A program made the position numbers and the translations under genes. The notes beneath the pieces are model-generated. The model was not told the DNA's origin. It saw only the letters and a program-made list of their open reading frames with translations, and did not search any database. Shown here piece after piece: positions 11,471 through 23,662 of a DNA stretch of 64,000 nt; position 1 is the stretch's first letter, and every line of letters starts with the position of its first letter. Origin of the DNA: Rhexocercosporidium sp. MPI-PUGE-AT-0058 (taxonomy: Eukaryota; Ascomycota; Leotiomycetes; Helotiales); assembly GCA_020746875.1 (NCBI GenBank), contig JAGTJL010000003.1, forward strand, positions 3,100,001 through 3,164,000, in the 5' to 3' direction.

Positions 11471-13788
11471 GATGTAAATGACAGAAAAAGTAAAATCGCA
11501 TAACAAAATGGCTCAAGCTCAGCTTTTATGGCGCTTGCATAGTACAGATATGGTATAGAGATGTTCGCATGTGAAGGGGGAAAACAGAACGGAACTCGAG
11601 CTGAGAAACTGGCTCCTGATGACGACAAAATATGCCGCACCATCAACTGCCCACTAAATCTATAAGAGATGCAAATGTAATCTCCAGGTAAGATGGTCCG
11701 TTTGCACAACATTCAATGTACCGGTCCTTGAAAGTCTCGGTTCGATCTCCATTCCGAGCACTCGGCAGGTGCAGCTATTCTGGAGCCACGACCACCACAC
11801 TTAACAACGACATCTCGGTACCTGACGGACGGACGGGAACATGCAGGACCCTTCGGACTTGACCCAAGAATATCGAAGATACTTATCAATTAGGCGATGT
11901 ACTTAAAATACTACTAGGTAGATAAGCATGCTGGAATGTCGCAAAGTAGCAAACAAACCTCTCGAGGAGAAGGGAATCTTGGCTGCTATTACAGCTGAGC
12001 GCTGATGTGAGTCAAGCAGCGCTGTCAGACAGCGATGGTTGGCTCGGTCTGAATGATTCATCTCGAATCATGACCGTGTACAACGTTCTCCATCGAGTCG
12101 ATATCCGGTACAGCGAAGGGAGGAGGCTGTTCTGTCTGGCCAAGAAACGTCGTGTACCAGTAGGTGCTCCTCGCATTCCACAGATCTCACTCTCCTCTCC
12201 TTCCCTCCCACGCTCAAGCTTGGAAGCACCTACGGATGCTACAAACAGAACTACTATTTGAAAAGACAAATGAGAAACGCAACCACATCCTTGAAGACCC
12301 GGAAGGAAAATCGAAACGCAAAGAGGGGATGTGCTGTCTATTTCTAAAATGGGATAAGATAGGACAAACTGGAGACCTGATCTCATGACGTACCTCCATT
12401 GTGATCTGTAACACGCCCTCGACGCAAGGGAGATGATGTCAACTCGGTTCGTACCCCGGCTCGCTCGTTGGTACCAAACTGATGTCTGGGTCTGGGCTAG
12501 GCTGGGCCTGGTCGAGATAGGTGGGAAGACGGGGATGAGGCTGGCTACCTGCCTCTCTGTCTGCCTCTTCAAATCTATCCAGGAGAAAACCGTTGGTCTA
12601 TCGCATGAATAAATCAATCAAAATGCCGCTCCTCCCGAATGACAGGCTGTTGCGAACCCTTATCAGTGAACTGGCTCAGGCTGGGCTGACAGGTCACATT
12701 ACCTTGGTAGCTCCCTTGCAGGCTTCCGCTGCTGCACGTAATCGCTGTAGGTCGTCCTGCAGTGGTGGAGAGTTGGAGAATGAACCCGCAGAAGCCTTGT
12801 GTCGCGATATTGATTGTAGGACGGGCAGTTGTGATAGAGAGAGGCGGTTGATGGATGATCGAGAGTTTGAGATGGGGTGGAGTGAACCTTTCGTCGGCCA
12901 TCGGTTCTCCGCAAATCTTTGGCGGGGATGAGAGCGAAGCGAGAGATCGCTGGCTTGGCGGGCGGAAAAGCTAATTAGTGTTTACTTACATTGGGGGCAC
13001 AGTTTGAGGAGATGTAAGTCTAGATTTGAAGATAGGTCTCATTGTCACTACTGATAGGCTTCATGAAATCTACAGTAGTATTCCTCTATTTCGAAACCTC
13101 TTTAGTCTCTCACCCAACTCTTGCTGAACCACACCCAATCCTATTCTTCACACAAAATACTTTCCTTTGTTTCCTCCTCCTCATAGCCCTTAACATAAAA
13201 AGCCTCTGTCACTTCAATATATCCAAGTTCCTAACCTCGTACCACATATCCACCGACTCACAACGCAACACAAGATATTGCAGAGAGTACAAAACGGCCA
13301 CCAGCTGCGGGAAGCAGAGCCATGACTGCGGTTTTCGTTCCCTTTTACCCCAAGTGTGGTACTACATGATCGGATCATCGCTCGCTGCATCATGTCGTGT
13401 CAGTGGTGGAAGAAGTACGAATACGTAAGTTGGATTTGGTTTGGGTAGTAATCAAGTGCAAACATCCTGCTGTGATGGTGGAATGATATGTATCTGGGTG
13501 CTTGCATGGCCAGGAAGGATTTGAAGGTAGAAGTAGAGGAAGACTAAGGAGAACACGTTTGAATGAATATAAGATGCGTCGGTAGAACGGATTGCTATTG
13601 AAATCTAATTAATTAGTGGAAGTCCATGCGTGTCCAGATACTTCTGCAACTATCCAAACCAACCCACGCCATTTCCGATGCTCTGTTCTGTATGCAATGC
13701 TCCAAAACTCCGCGCTGGCAAGCAAGAAAGCCGATGGGAAACATTCAAAGTCATCCGTCCAACTACCACCAATCCATAATGGAACACC
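11471..13788. other. Intergenic, 2.3 kb
   Basis: Upstream region of gtr2 and 3' flank of the MIF-domain gene. Frames of 100-200 codons occur on both strands near 12.0-12.9 kb and at 13042-13428, but none has recognisable motifs or fungal codon bias, and they overlap each other. I see no supported gene. Confidence 0.35.
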
Positions 13789-14871
13789 TCACTGTTCTTT
13801 TCCAGCCTTCCCAAAGATCGTAGCAATAAAACTCTTCCTCCTACTCATTTTCTGCACCTTCTCTGCTTTACGATCCAAGTGGCTCTTCTCAGCAGGATAC
13901 GCAGGGATGGGTGGCATGTCATACTGGTTTAAATTAGGTGTTGGAGGAGCAGATTCGTTGTGAGTTGGCATGGGACTAGACTTGAGACCACGCAGGGACT
14001 TCATACTCTGACGTCTTCGGCTCCTCATTGCTCCCCTCGAAAGATTTCTTTGCAGACTAGCATTGTTCTCTAATGTCTCCTTCTCCAAATCCTCGATCTC
14101 GCCGGACACTGTCGTCCCATCGTTCGCGAGGTTTTCTTCTGCAATAGCTATGAAGTTGATGACGCCGCGCCGGGGAGCAACTTGTAGACTCTCCTGCATG
14201 TGTGTGGCTATTAGAGCGGCATTTCGTTTGTTCGTTACGGGCTGCAATTGAGAAGGGAGAGCCGTTATGGTGAGGGTGTATGCTGGGTCGAAGTTCCCAC
14301 CAAAGAGCAAGCAGAGGGAGTGCGCAAGGGTTACAACAATGGAATTTTCGGGTCGCTGATAACGTTGGGAGAGGTAGTAGGAGAGATCGGTTATTACTGT
14401 GTATTCATCGTGGACCTAGCAAAAATTAGAATGGGAATCCAACTCGCCTGAGCTACTTACAATAACATTTGTCCGGAGATCCGCAACGATCATAGACTCC
14501 TTCGTAACTCGTTCCCTTGCAGATGTGTTGGACTCTCGATATGCAAATACATCGCCATAATACTGGCTCTTCCGTTTCGCCAACTCCTTCCTCTCTGGAG
14601 TCTTCCCCTCAGAGAATATTGCCTGATCACCAGGTGCCCCGCGATCAATATGTCTTGTAATCCTATGCTCCTCCTTAATTGTAGCAGAGGGGCTGCCTCC
14701 TGGACTTTCTCCACGCATGGCAGTGTCGCTTTCGGCCGGAGAGGGAGGTAGTCGTATCTGCGATCCCAAATTCGACGACCTCCGCTTGGAAACCGGAGGG
14801 AATTCTTCGTTGGATTCGTACCTCTGGGAGGTTGCGTCGATGGTTCGGACTGAGCCTGGCATGTCTCCCAT
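13789..14871 (-). CDS. Protein with an embedded MIF (macrophage migration inhibitory factor)-like domain
   Basis: Two exons, 14871-14461 and 14415-13789, with a 45-nt intron, give 345 residues. Residues 1-115 are Ser/Pro/Arg-rich and probably disordered. The MIF-like domain runs from about 120 to 241: a first beta strand, a helix with YYLSQRYQRPENS, the LLFGGNFDPAYTL strand-turn (compare MAFGGSSEP in animal MIF), a second helix NAALIATHMQESL, then GVINFIAI and a strand with DGTTVSG. A basic, Pro-rich tail ends in SRRKSFIATIFGKAGKEQ. Classical MIF needs a free N-terminal Pro for tautomerase activity; here the domain is internal, so that chemistry cannot work in the same way unless the protein is cut. 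Function unknown. Confidence 0.85.
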
Positions 14872-16456
14872 AAACCTTTATGGAATTGGAGAGCCTGCGA
14901 AGACGGAGGAGGGTGAATCAGATCTTGTATGCAAATAGGAGATAAGGAATTTGTCGTATTGAGTGGAACGCCCGCAGCACAGAGAGTCAAATCAGGGAGC
15001 AGCAGACACGGATTGGTATCAATCACAGAGCCGGGAGTAAGATGTCAGTAGCACTGATACTTTGTACGCTGTAGCAATTAGCAAGAAGAAGAGGGATTAT
15101 TCTGAAGTGAATAATTGAGCTGGAAGCAGAAAGCGGATTTAACCAGAGCTGTGATCTTGCGCATCTGTCTTCTCCTGATTGTGGTCGAAGCACCAAACCT
15201 AAATTAGAGTGGCAGCATAGTTTGTCTGGCAGCAGCTGCGACCAGCGGGATCAGGAAAGGTGCGGTGTGTGTGTCTTCAGCTCGTGCCCACGAGTGAGAG
15301 AGATTCGAAGCTCACCAGTGCGCCGAGACTTGAGCAAGGTCGAGTTTGCCCCAATCGTGTGTGCGTTTGTGAATAACGGCTAGCGAAAAGGAATAGTGCT
15401 GCAGGTCTGACAGGTCTGGATGCCATTGGATATTGTGTAGTAGTGAGCTGAGGATGAGGATGAGGATGAGGACGCTTAGAAGAGAAGCGTGCAGTGCGCT
15501 ATCGAAAATAGATTTCCTTGAAAGTACTCGAGCTGGGACATCGACATAGAAGAGAAGAGAGAGATCCTTTGCAGTGTGTATTGCCCACATCTACCCACCC
15601 GCCTACCTTGCCTTACCGTTTGCTCACGCCTACTTACTTACCTTGGAGTTGAAATACTCGTACCTCAACAAACGCTTGCAGGACGGAATCGTGCAGCTGT
15701 TGATACTCCACAGCTCCTCGCCCTCGAAGGCCGAAGGAGCTCTAGTCGTTTATGGCCATTGGTCAGACCAGAACATTGAAATAAGCAGTGTTGTCTTGAC
15801 GGGTATGTGCATTTCCTGAGGAATGGAAGAATGGAGGAGATGAGAAGTGAGGCTTTGGAAAGGAAGGAAAGTCGAGTGGGGATGAAGAAGCTCTGGGCAG
15901 CTGACATAAGCAGCTTGCTTATTATCAGTAGCAGTCCTTCTCCCCCAACTGCTCTTCTTCAATCTCAAATACTTCCAAGCGAAGCTCCCGTATCGAAGTG
16001 CACAGTACTTTGAGTCGTGAGGACCCGTTCTTGATCGCTATTCGTTCTACTACAAGTACTGTCTCGCTGACCCACTCCGATGTTTACTTCTCTACTAAGT
16101 AAGCATTAGCTGACACGGCTTCCCTGGTACTGTGCTTTCGGACAGATTGGACGGATTGTCAAGGCTTGCAAAGCATCAAAGTCTTACTAGGGCGTGACTC
16201 AAGCGCATGTTGACAAGGAGATGTCTGCGAGTTAGGTTGGAGGTAAAGTAATCTTACTTTACCCTTTCACCTCACATCGACGATTTTCTTCTTTCAGTCA
16301 CTATCCCAGCTACGAGCAAGTCCCTGCTATTGGGTTTCCTCTGCTATACTACGAGGCCTGCGTGCTAAATGACCTGTTTCATTCCCCTCAACTACTTATT
16401 ACTCGTTAACTTTCTCTAGAAGGAGTCGCAGGTGAGAAGTAGGTATAGCCTACAGC
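14872..16456. other. Intergenic, 1.6 kb, with hexanucleotide repeat
   Basis: Upstream region of the MIF-domain gene. It includes an (ATGAGG)n tract at about 15450-15472 and a 22-bp perfect palindrome with 2-nt centre at 16242-16263 (GGTAAAGTAA / TTACTTTACC). No convincing gene. Confidence 0.4.
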
Positions 16457-16664
16457 CCCCCGTCCCAACGTTATTCGGTGGAGACTTTTTTCTCAGCTGC
16501 TTTTACGGTGGCAAAGTTACATCCCCTCACGGTTGCTCTGTCAACATACCAAATCGATTTCCGTACTTTCCTTGTCTAATTATAAGGCAGCTTGAAATCT
16601 GCCCCTTTTACGTTTAAGTGATAGGCAAAAGGTCTCCACCGAATAACGTTGGGACCGGGGGGGT
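16457..16664. mobile_element. MITE-like element with about 35-bp terminal inverted repeats
   Basis: The left arm starting near 16457 (CCCCCCGTCCCAACG..., continuing with TTATTCGGTGGAGAC and a T run) recurs as its reverse complement ending near 16664. The core of about 24 bases matches perfectly, with one extra C/G near the outer end. The roughly 140-bp interior has no coding capacity. TA dinucleotides lie just outside both arms (about 16450 and 16673), which would fit a Tc1/mariner-type target site, but the exact outer ends are uncertain. Confidence 0.6.
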
Positions 16665-17551
16665 GGGAACTCTAGCAAATTATCCGTTCCACACGTCCTT
16701 TTGTTCACATGCTGAAGTGCCGAGTGGCTAAAATCGGCACTCTGAAATAATTATAACGCGTCACTGTCTCACAGACAAGCTTTTTCCCCCTATACCTTTT
16801 AATGAGGCAAAATGTTTAGCGAGTTTCGTCCCAGTCAATCTCCACGCAACCCCGCAATATCAGTTTCTTCCTTCCTCACATACATCGTTCCATAGAACGT
16901 CCTTAGATCGAGTTCATCCGCTCCGATCAAGTCTCACTCCTCCACCAAGATTCTCCAGGATGTACGGAAGGGGTGGAAAGTGGATCTCGCCGACCCCAAG
17001 TATTTTGTCTTAACATTTGAGGAAGTTTATGGAGAAAATTCCAGAACATCAGACTGTTCATTGGAAGAATAACCTTCTTGCTTTACAAGGGCGGGCGAGA
17101 CTTTACACCCCCTTACGTACACCCATGTAAGGCAGTACCGAGTATTTTTCCATAGAAAAGTATCGAATACTCTTGTTTACCCCACAAGTTACTTAAGATA
17201 GCAAGGTAAAAGCAAAGAGGTGTACGAGAACCCACTGGTAACCCCCTTACGTACTTCTTTCTCGTTTACAGATCACACGGGTCCTTGCATCGTAGGGATG
17301 CGATGTAGGGATCGCGGACCTAAAGTCAATTTCTCGGCATTGTTCTTCCGCCCGAATACTATCTAGCTAATTTCGAAGGATAAGTTCCACCGAGACCGGA
17401 CAAACGGGTCTCTCCAATGTATCTGTTTTCAGCCTGACAATCTCGGCTATCAAAAGATTCCTTTCTCATATATCAAGTCATCGTCCCAGGTCTGCTTCCG
17501 TTCCCCAACAGACGAAGCTCACCAATCTGTTCGGCAATCAACCAAATCATC
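16665..17551. other. Intergenic with 14-bp direct repeats; promoter of second CE1 gene
   Basis: Contains two perfect copies of ACCCCCTTACGTAC at 17107-17120 and 17241-17254. The stretch is rich in GTAA/TTAC words and may be degraded transposon sequence. The last 150 bases are the promoter and leader of the gene at 17552. Confidence 0.4.
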
Positions 17552-18535
17552 ATGCATTTCCTCTCTATCTCAACGGCGGTCGTCGCACTGGCGAGTCTTG
17601 CAGCCGGAGCAAAGAACCAACTGAAGCAAGAAACAGCTTTCAAGGATGGGCCAACCGCCGCCAAAATGTACATCTACGTACCAAGCAACAAACTCGCCCT
17701 CGCTCCTATCATCGTAGCAGTTCATTACTGCACAGGTACAGGACCGGCCTACTTCTCCGGCTCCAAATACGCGGACCTAGCCGACCAAAAAGGCTTTGTC
17801 GTCATCTACCCCTCCTCGCCCTCATCAGGAGGATGCTGGGATGTCGCATCCACGACATCGCTTACGCACGACAAGGGCGGTGACAGCAAGACCATTGTCA
17901 ACATGGTCGCTTACGCAGTCAAGAACTATGGTGGTGACCCAGATAAAGTCTTTGTTACAGGCTCCTCCTCTGGAGCGATGATGACCAATGTCCTTGCGGG
18001 TGCCTACCCCAATGTCTTCAAGGCGGGATCCGTGTACTCCGGTGTTCCAGACGGATGTTTCTTCGTGTCTGGTGCGCAAGCAGGACAAGCTACTCCAGGC
18101 TGGAATAACGACTGTGCGAACGGAAGGTCTGTGAAGACTGCACAGGCGTGGGGCGATCTCACGAGGAGTTACTACCCTGGGTATAACGGTAGTTATCCTA
18201 AGATGTTGATGTAAGGACTATACTTTCATTTCCCAGACCCGCCATTTCCAAATCCGATCTCGTATACTTTGGCAAAAGACGAGGCTGATGTATAATATAG
18301 CTGGCATGGCACAGCAGACAGCACACTTGCCTATCCTAACCTCGCAGAGACGATGAAGCAATGGTCCAACGTGATGAACATCCCATTCACCAAGAATGTC
18401 ACCAACACCCCGCAATCGGGATACACTCAATTGGTGTATGGTGATGGAACCAAACTGGTCGGGTACTCTGCTCAAGGTGTTGGACACACTGTTCCCATCC
18501 ATGAGTCTGTTGATCTTGCTTGGTTCGGTCTATAA
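17552..18535 (+). CDS. Secreted CE1 esterase, second copy (acetylxylan esterase-like)
   Basis: Two exons, 17552-18210 and 18301-18535, give 297 residues. It has a signal peptide of about 19 residues, domain start AKMYIYVPS, oxyanion loop HYCTGTG, nucleophile Ser in GSSSGAMM, acid in HGTADSTLAY and histidine in GVGHTVPIHE. The HYCTGTG loop is the form I associate with fungal acetylxylan esterases of CE1, so this copy is the better candidate for xylan deacetylation, while the copy at 7055 (HPCGG) may prefer another ester. No binding module. It lies about 9.5 kb from its paralogue and on the opposite strand, so it is not a simple tandem duplicate. Confidence 0.93.
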
Positions 18536-19438
18536 GTATGTGAGAAGTCGGCATGACGTGATGGAGAAATCTAAGGCACGAACAAGTTGTTGTCTAGGGA
18601 AAAGATGAAGAAGATGCCAGATGTTGTAAATATGATAGATGGAGCCTTGTAACTATGCATTTGTTGATAGTCAATTGGAGACTTTACCAAGCCACTCATG
18701 ACCGATCGAATCAACTCAAGAGTTTTTGACGACTCCTTAACTTCTTCCCACGTCGTTCCCAACCTTAAAAACTTTGAATGCTTACTTTCACCAAGGCAAG
18801 AGCCTTCAGTTTACTTTTGTCGTAGCTTGGTGCAATCAAAATAGCGAAGTTTCTTCCCGGGGTATGTGGGGTAATCCGTCGTGCACCTCGGTATCAGGAG
18901 AATTCCACGCGGAGGCCGTGGAGACCGAATTTATCCGAGAATATAAATCGATATAATCCTTTTGAAGTCAAACTGAAATCCTTCTGGAAAAAGAAACAAA
19001 AACAAAAACATTGTCGTTCAAGAGCTTCGGGCTTCCAGAACGAATTTTTCTTTCCTTTTCACCATCTTTACAAGCCCCTTACATAACCCCCCGAAACAGT
19101 CTAGCGGTCATCCTCGGCAAACGATACCTCACAACTCCCAACGACATCGATCCTCATCCGGCATCAAAGTCTCAGAAGAAATATGTGAAGTATGTCCACT
19201 CACGAGTCAGAACCAGAATCAGATGCGGAGGTAAGGACCGTTGGAATTCAGTACCTCTCTAGCAATCTGTCTTCTTCAATCGCGTTGTCTCGTTCTCGTC
19301 ATGCTTTCTTTCCCGCTTCACTTCTCTCTGGTTGAAGTCGACCACGCTCATTCATCGCATCGCATCGCATCGCATCTACGATGGTCTTTCAACCTGATTT
19401 GTCTTATTTATTCTCCCACTAGTACTCTAGCCTGCTCC
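18536..19438. other. Intergenic, 0.9 kb
   Basis: 3' flank of the CE1 gene and promoter of the membrane-protein gene. A pentanucleotide (CATCG)n tract lies at about 19352-19376 in the leader. No gene seen. Confidence 0.4.
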
Positions 19439-20993
19439 ATGCCCCATTTCGGAGCATTTTCCATCCCCCAGCCCGCCGCAATGAGCGTGCTAGTGCGTCC
19501 TCAACCAGCAGCAGCCATTACACCTGCAGACGATTTCCCGCGCTACACCTACTCACGAAGACTGACATCTGGCACACAGTCAATAGCATCCGCATCCTCC
19601 ATCACAGCATCAACCTTCATACCGAGCTTCACTCCAGTACCTTGGTACCACTTCTCTTTCCGAACTATCGTTCTCATCTCCCTCCCGCTCTTCTCCCTCT
19701 TGGGCCTGTACGGGACTCTCATTCTCGGAGAAGCAAATGGCCTCTTCAAAGGCATCATTGCGATCATCTCCATCGACGATCCGAAATTCCCAACCACCGA
19801 GGATGATCTGCTGATGCGTTACACGCAGATCGGCTGGCTCGATAAGCAATTGACTATTCTGGTCACCTTCTTCGCACCAGTCGTCGACATGAATCAAGGT
19901 GCCCTGTCAATGTTTTCGGTCTTTGGGGCCGGTCAGTTTGGCGCGGCGTGGGCTTTGATGTTTATGGAGAGTTTGCGTATGGGGAATCGGAGGAGGGTTG
20001 TGAGTTTGTAAGTCCCCTCATTATTCTCCTTAACTATCCCACTTGATTTTGAGTCAAGGTCACCATGGTTTTATGTTAATGAAGAAAAGTGCCGGTACTT
20101 TTGGTCTCATTTTCCAAAACATCTCCTACACAGTCACGGTCCCAATCTGGCTCTTCATCTACCTCCTCACCTCCCCCGTGTCCAAACCTTTCCCAGGCAC
20201 ACATGCCAACAGCGTCCTCCTCGTATCGCCATGGGACCTCCGTATCCTCCCCGCCTCAATAGCACTAAGTTACATCATACCAACAATCCTCATGGGTCTG
20301 CAATCACCCAGCGTGGTCTCATCACTCACCCACCAACGCCTCATCGCACTCTGGCAACCTTTTCCCCTCTGGACAGTCCTAATCCACATGTTCCTCCGGA
20401 GCATCCTCCAAACCCTCTCCACAACCCTCTTCTCCTCCACCACCAAAGCCACAACAACCACCCGACCTAAAACCACCCTTGGAACAACCTACCTCAGCAA
20501 TGCCAAGCCTGTCTACCGTTTCATCCTCACCCTCTGCCTGGTAACGCATCTCCCTATCCTCATCCTCTCCCTCCTCCCACCTTCGCTCATCCCATCGACG
20601 CTCCCCACCTTGCACGCCATGTCCGCCCAATCACCCCTCGACATCTACATCCCTTACTTCCCCCTCCCCTCATACAAAGTCTCCACCCTCGCAGAAGGTA
20701 CCCACAATTTCCTTATCTGGGACGTCTACGTCGGCTCTTTCGCCTTCCTGCTCTGGGGAATCCTCTTATACAGGAACGCAACGACGGAAAAAGCTATCGT
20801 GGATCCGAATACGAGTTTACCGATTTATAGGGAGTTGCTTCTGGGAGAGCGGATTGAAGATGGGATGGCCTGGAGGAAGTTGGCAGGGAAGGTTGTTATG
20901 TGGTGTGTCTTATCTGGGCCGATTGGTGCGCTGGCCGTGTTGCTTTGGGAGAGGGATGCAATTGTTAGGCAGAAGATTAAGCAGGGGTTGTAA
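19439..20993 (+). CDS. Multi-pass membrane protein of unknown function
   Basis: Two exons, 19439-20007 and 20090-20993, give 490 residues. The splice (GTAAGT donor, GAAAAG acceptor) restores a smooth frame SFAGTFGL. Residues 1-70 are Ser/Ala-rich and cytosolic-looking. Hydrophobic segments follow at about 76-97, 137-150, 155-177 and at least four more in the second exon. Blocks that look conserved include IGWLDKQLTILVTFFAPVVD, then SVFGAGQFGAAWALMFMESLR after the first exon midpoint, and a late WDVYVGSFAFLLWG. The layout resembles orphan membrane proteins sometimes found beside fungal secondary-metabolism genes, but no such genes flank it here. I do not recognise a transporter or enzyme signature. 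Confidence 0.8.
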
Positions 20994-23662
20994 TGGCTTG
21001 GATAAGGGAGAGACTGGACAAATCGGGGGAGCGAAGTAATGTTGTTGCATATTTACTGCTTAATCTAGGCTACTGTTCCGCACGAGGGTTTGTTGAGTCA
21101 GTAGAACTCGAAGTAGACAAATTTTACCAAGCCTGCTTGATTACGTATGGGCTACTAGCAGTTCAACAACGGTGGTACCGCATTCTATTTCCCCCTTTCC
21201 CTACAACAATGTTTCCCACCGTCTCAAAGAATTCAAGAAGTTTAAGATGCCTATTGCTTGGTTCAGGAAATTCACTCAACAATTGGAAACACCTTCGATT
21301 CACAATTGGGCAAATAATCACTTCGACCAAGGTCCTATCCCAAGCACCTCAACATCTCATTCTCACGCGAATATATAATAACATGTAAGCTCAGCAGTTG
21401 ACTCTTTCTACCCCAGAAGGGGAAGACGTGTGGAGAATGAAAGAACTAAACGAGACTATATAATGTTACGTGGGGATCCGAGGTCAAGTCTTCCATAGAA
21501 TAGAAGAGCGAATTTCCTTCTGTGCAGTAGCCTACAATGCGTTATTGGAATTAGAATGCTGTAGAAGTAGAATGGATAGGAAGTTATCTCCAACCGACAA
21601 ATGATCGACAACGATCAAGATATCTACAGCGGCACACATATAAGCGAAAATAAGTATAAGACAGCAAGATAGCTAGCTATGGGCGAAGCTGTTCACATAC
21701 TATTTCACTTCTCCAGGGGCCTTGACATAAACCTCAGGACTTTGCAAAGATAGCGTTTGGAAACATACATTTTACAAAATCACCCATGACCTTCTTTCCC
21801 TTTCTCCATTCATGTTGCTCTACAAAGCTGCAGTCGCGCCTATTTTATATTCAGATTGCGGCTGATTTCCCTGAGTTGGAGCACCGAAGCCCGGTCGCTT
21901 GCAAATCCCATGATAAAGATCTGGCTATACATGGTACGCCTACAGCCTCTCCACTACAATGCCACATTTTATGTGCCGAAGACCTAGTGTTTCATGAATT
22001 TGTGCAAGCCTTGTGGGAAGTCACTTACCTTCTCTCCAAGCATAAACTGTAAAGCTAGCACGTTAATTTCTTACTGGTACTTGAATTTTACATCTCTATC
22101 TCTCGTTGTCTGAAAGGTAACCCGATCACGAAAGTGAAAGAATGACAGTGACGTGATACCGACGACAAAACACATTATCTCGTAAGCAAACAACTGAACT
22201 AGGGTTCACAGAGACGCAAGAATAAGATTCCACCGAGGCTTATTCTGCTGATCTCCCAAAGTTTAACTCTCGCTCCTCTCGTAATATGTCAATGGCAAAG
22301 GCTGGCCCAGTGTTCATCCATTAAATTGGCTGTGAATGGACACACAAGCCACGGTCTACAAGGAGGAACTGGTTGGCCTTTATATACTTGAGATCAATCT
22401 CTGAGATCTTGAGATTCAAGAAAATTTAATGAATTGACATCGAGGGTCAATATCTTCCTTCACCTCACTCAAGAAGCCTGATGAGCTTAGAAGCTAGATA
22501 GGTGACAGACTTTAAAGCGTCAGAAAACCGCAAGTTAACTTCCTTGATGTCAACAGCACTCGGAGATCGCACTGTCGCAGTACTTTAGTCTTGAAGCATC
22601 CCCGCCTTGCTTTGTCTACTTTGTCAACGGTCGAAAAACAAACCACTATTATGAGCCGTGCTTAAAGAACAGGCAAGTAGGGAGATGGCAGGCAGATGAC
22701 AGTGAAGCGAGAGGTGACAGTAAGCTATTAAACATCCTCTTTGTTCTCCATCGACTCTCATCTTTCGCCCGTCGACCTTCTATACCTGCTGAATCTTCTC
22801 CTCAGTATATCTGCCCCCTCAGAGGTGAACACAAAATAAGCTAATTCAAGCCATGCTCCAACTATATTTCAGACCACTTCCACAATATGCATGTGAGCTC
22901 TCTGTGAACTGCTACCTTCAATTATGGGAATGCTCTTAAGTACTCCATGATAAATTGCAGCTCGGCTTTAATTTACCAGGACCTGGACTGGGCTCGGATC
23001 TTACACATCATAGGGAGTGGTAGAGATGAGGCGGTGATTCTTTCCTTGACCAAGAAGAAACTTCGGAAAAGTGTCCAGCAGCTATATTTTTGACAAGTTT
23101 ATGTATAAATGAAGCAAAGTTTGATGTAGAAGCTGTGAAATTTTTGAGAAAATCTGATCTTGAGATTGGGCCGAGAAGTCGTCAGCCGCAGAGTTGATCA
23201 AAGCCATGACCTTGGTCCAAATTGATGGTCGCAGGTCCTAGATCCCAAGAAGCCTAGCGGTCCTAAACGAGAGTTTAGAATGGATGTAGAACACCCCAGA
23301 TGTCGTTTCCGCCTAGATCTCAGTCTCCGATGTTCAGGAAGTAAACAAATCAAGAGAATTCTCGCTTCGTAGTTTCTCGGCGCCACATCTCCTACAAGCC
23401 CGACAGCCCTGCACAGCCAAGAGAATTACAACAGTCACAATCTCAAAATTCGACCTCGAAGGACAGAAATCTCAGGAAGAGACACAAAAGTTTGGAGGGA
23501 AGCAATGGGATATATAAGGTCGTTTACTCCTCCATGAAACGTTTTCAGAAACCATTCATTCTCTCGGCGATTGAGTGCGTCCGCCTAGCTGCTGAAGCGA
23601 ATCATCCTCCAAAGGTCAACAAACAATTCCAGCGCAACCCAGTCCCAACCAGAGTCACAAAA
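20994..23662. other. Intergenic, 2.7 kb
   Basis: The longest gene-poor stretch in this half of the window. Frames are short (below 135 codons), without splice partners or recognisable motifs. I see no tRNA, rRNA or transposon signature. Confidence 0.4.

Noticed and set aside
11730..11770. GGTTCGA box resembling a tRNA T-arm
   Set aside because: No matching acceptor stem, D-arm or anticodon arm at the right distances.
12012..12931. Frames of 95-201 codons on both strands
   Set aside because: They overlap each other, lack codon bias and known motifs, and have no splice partners.
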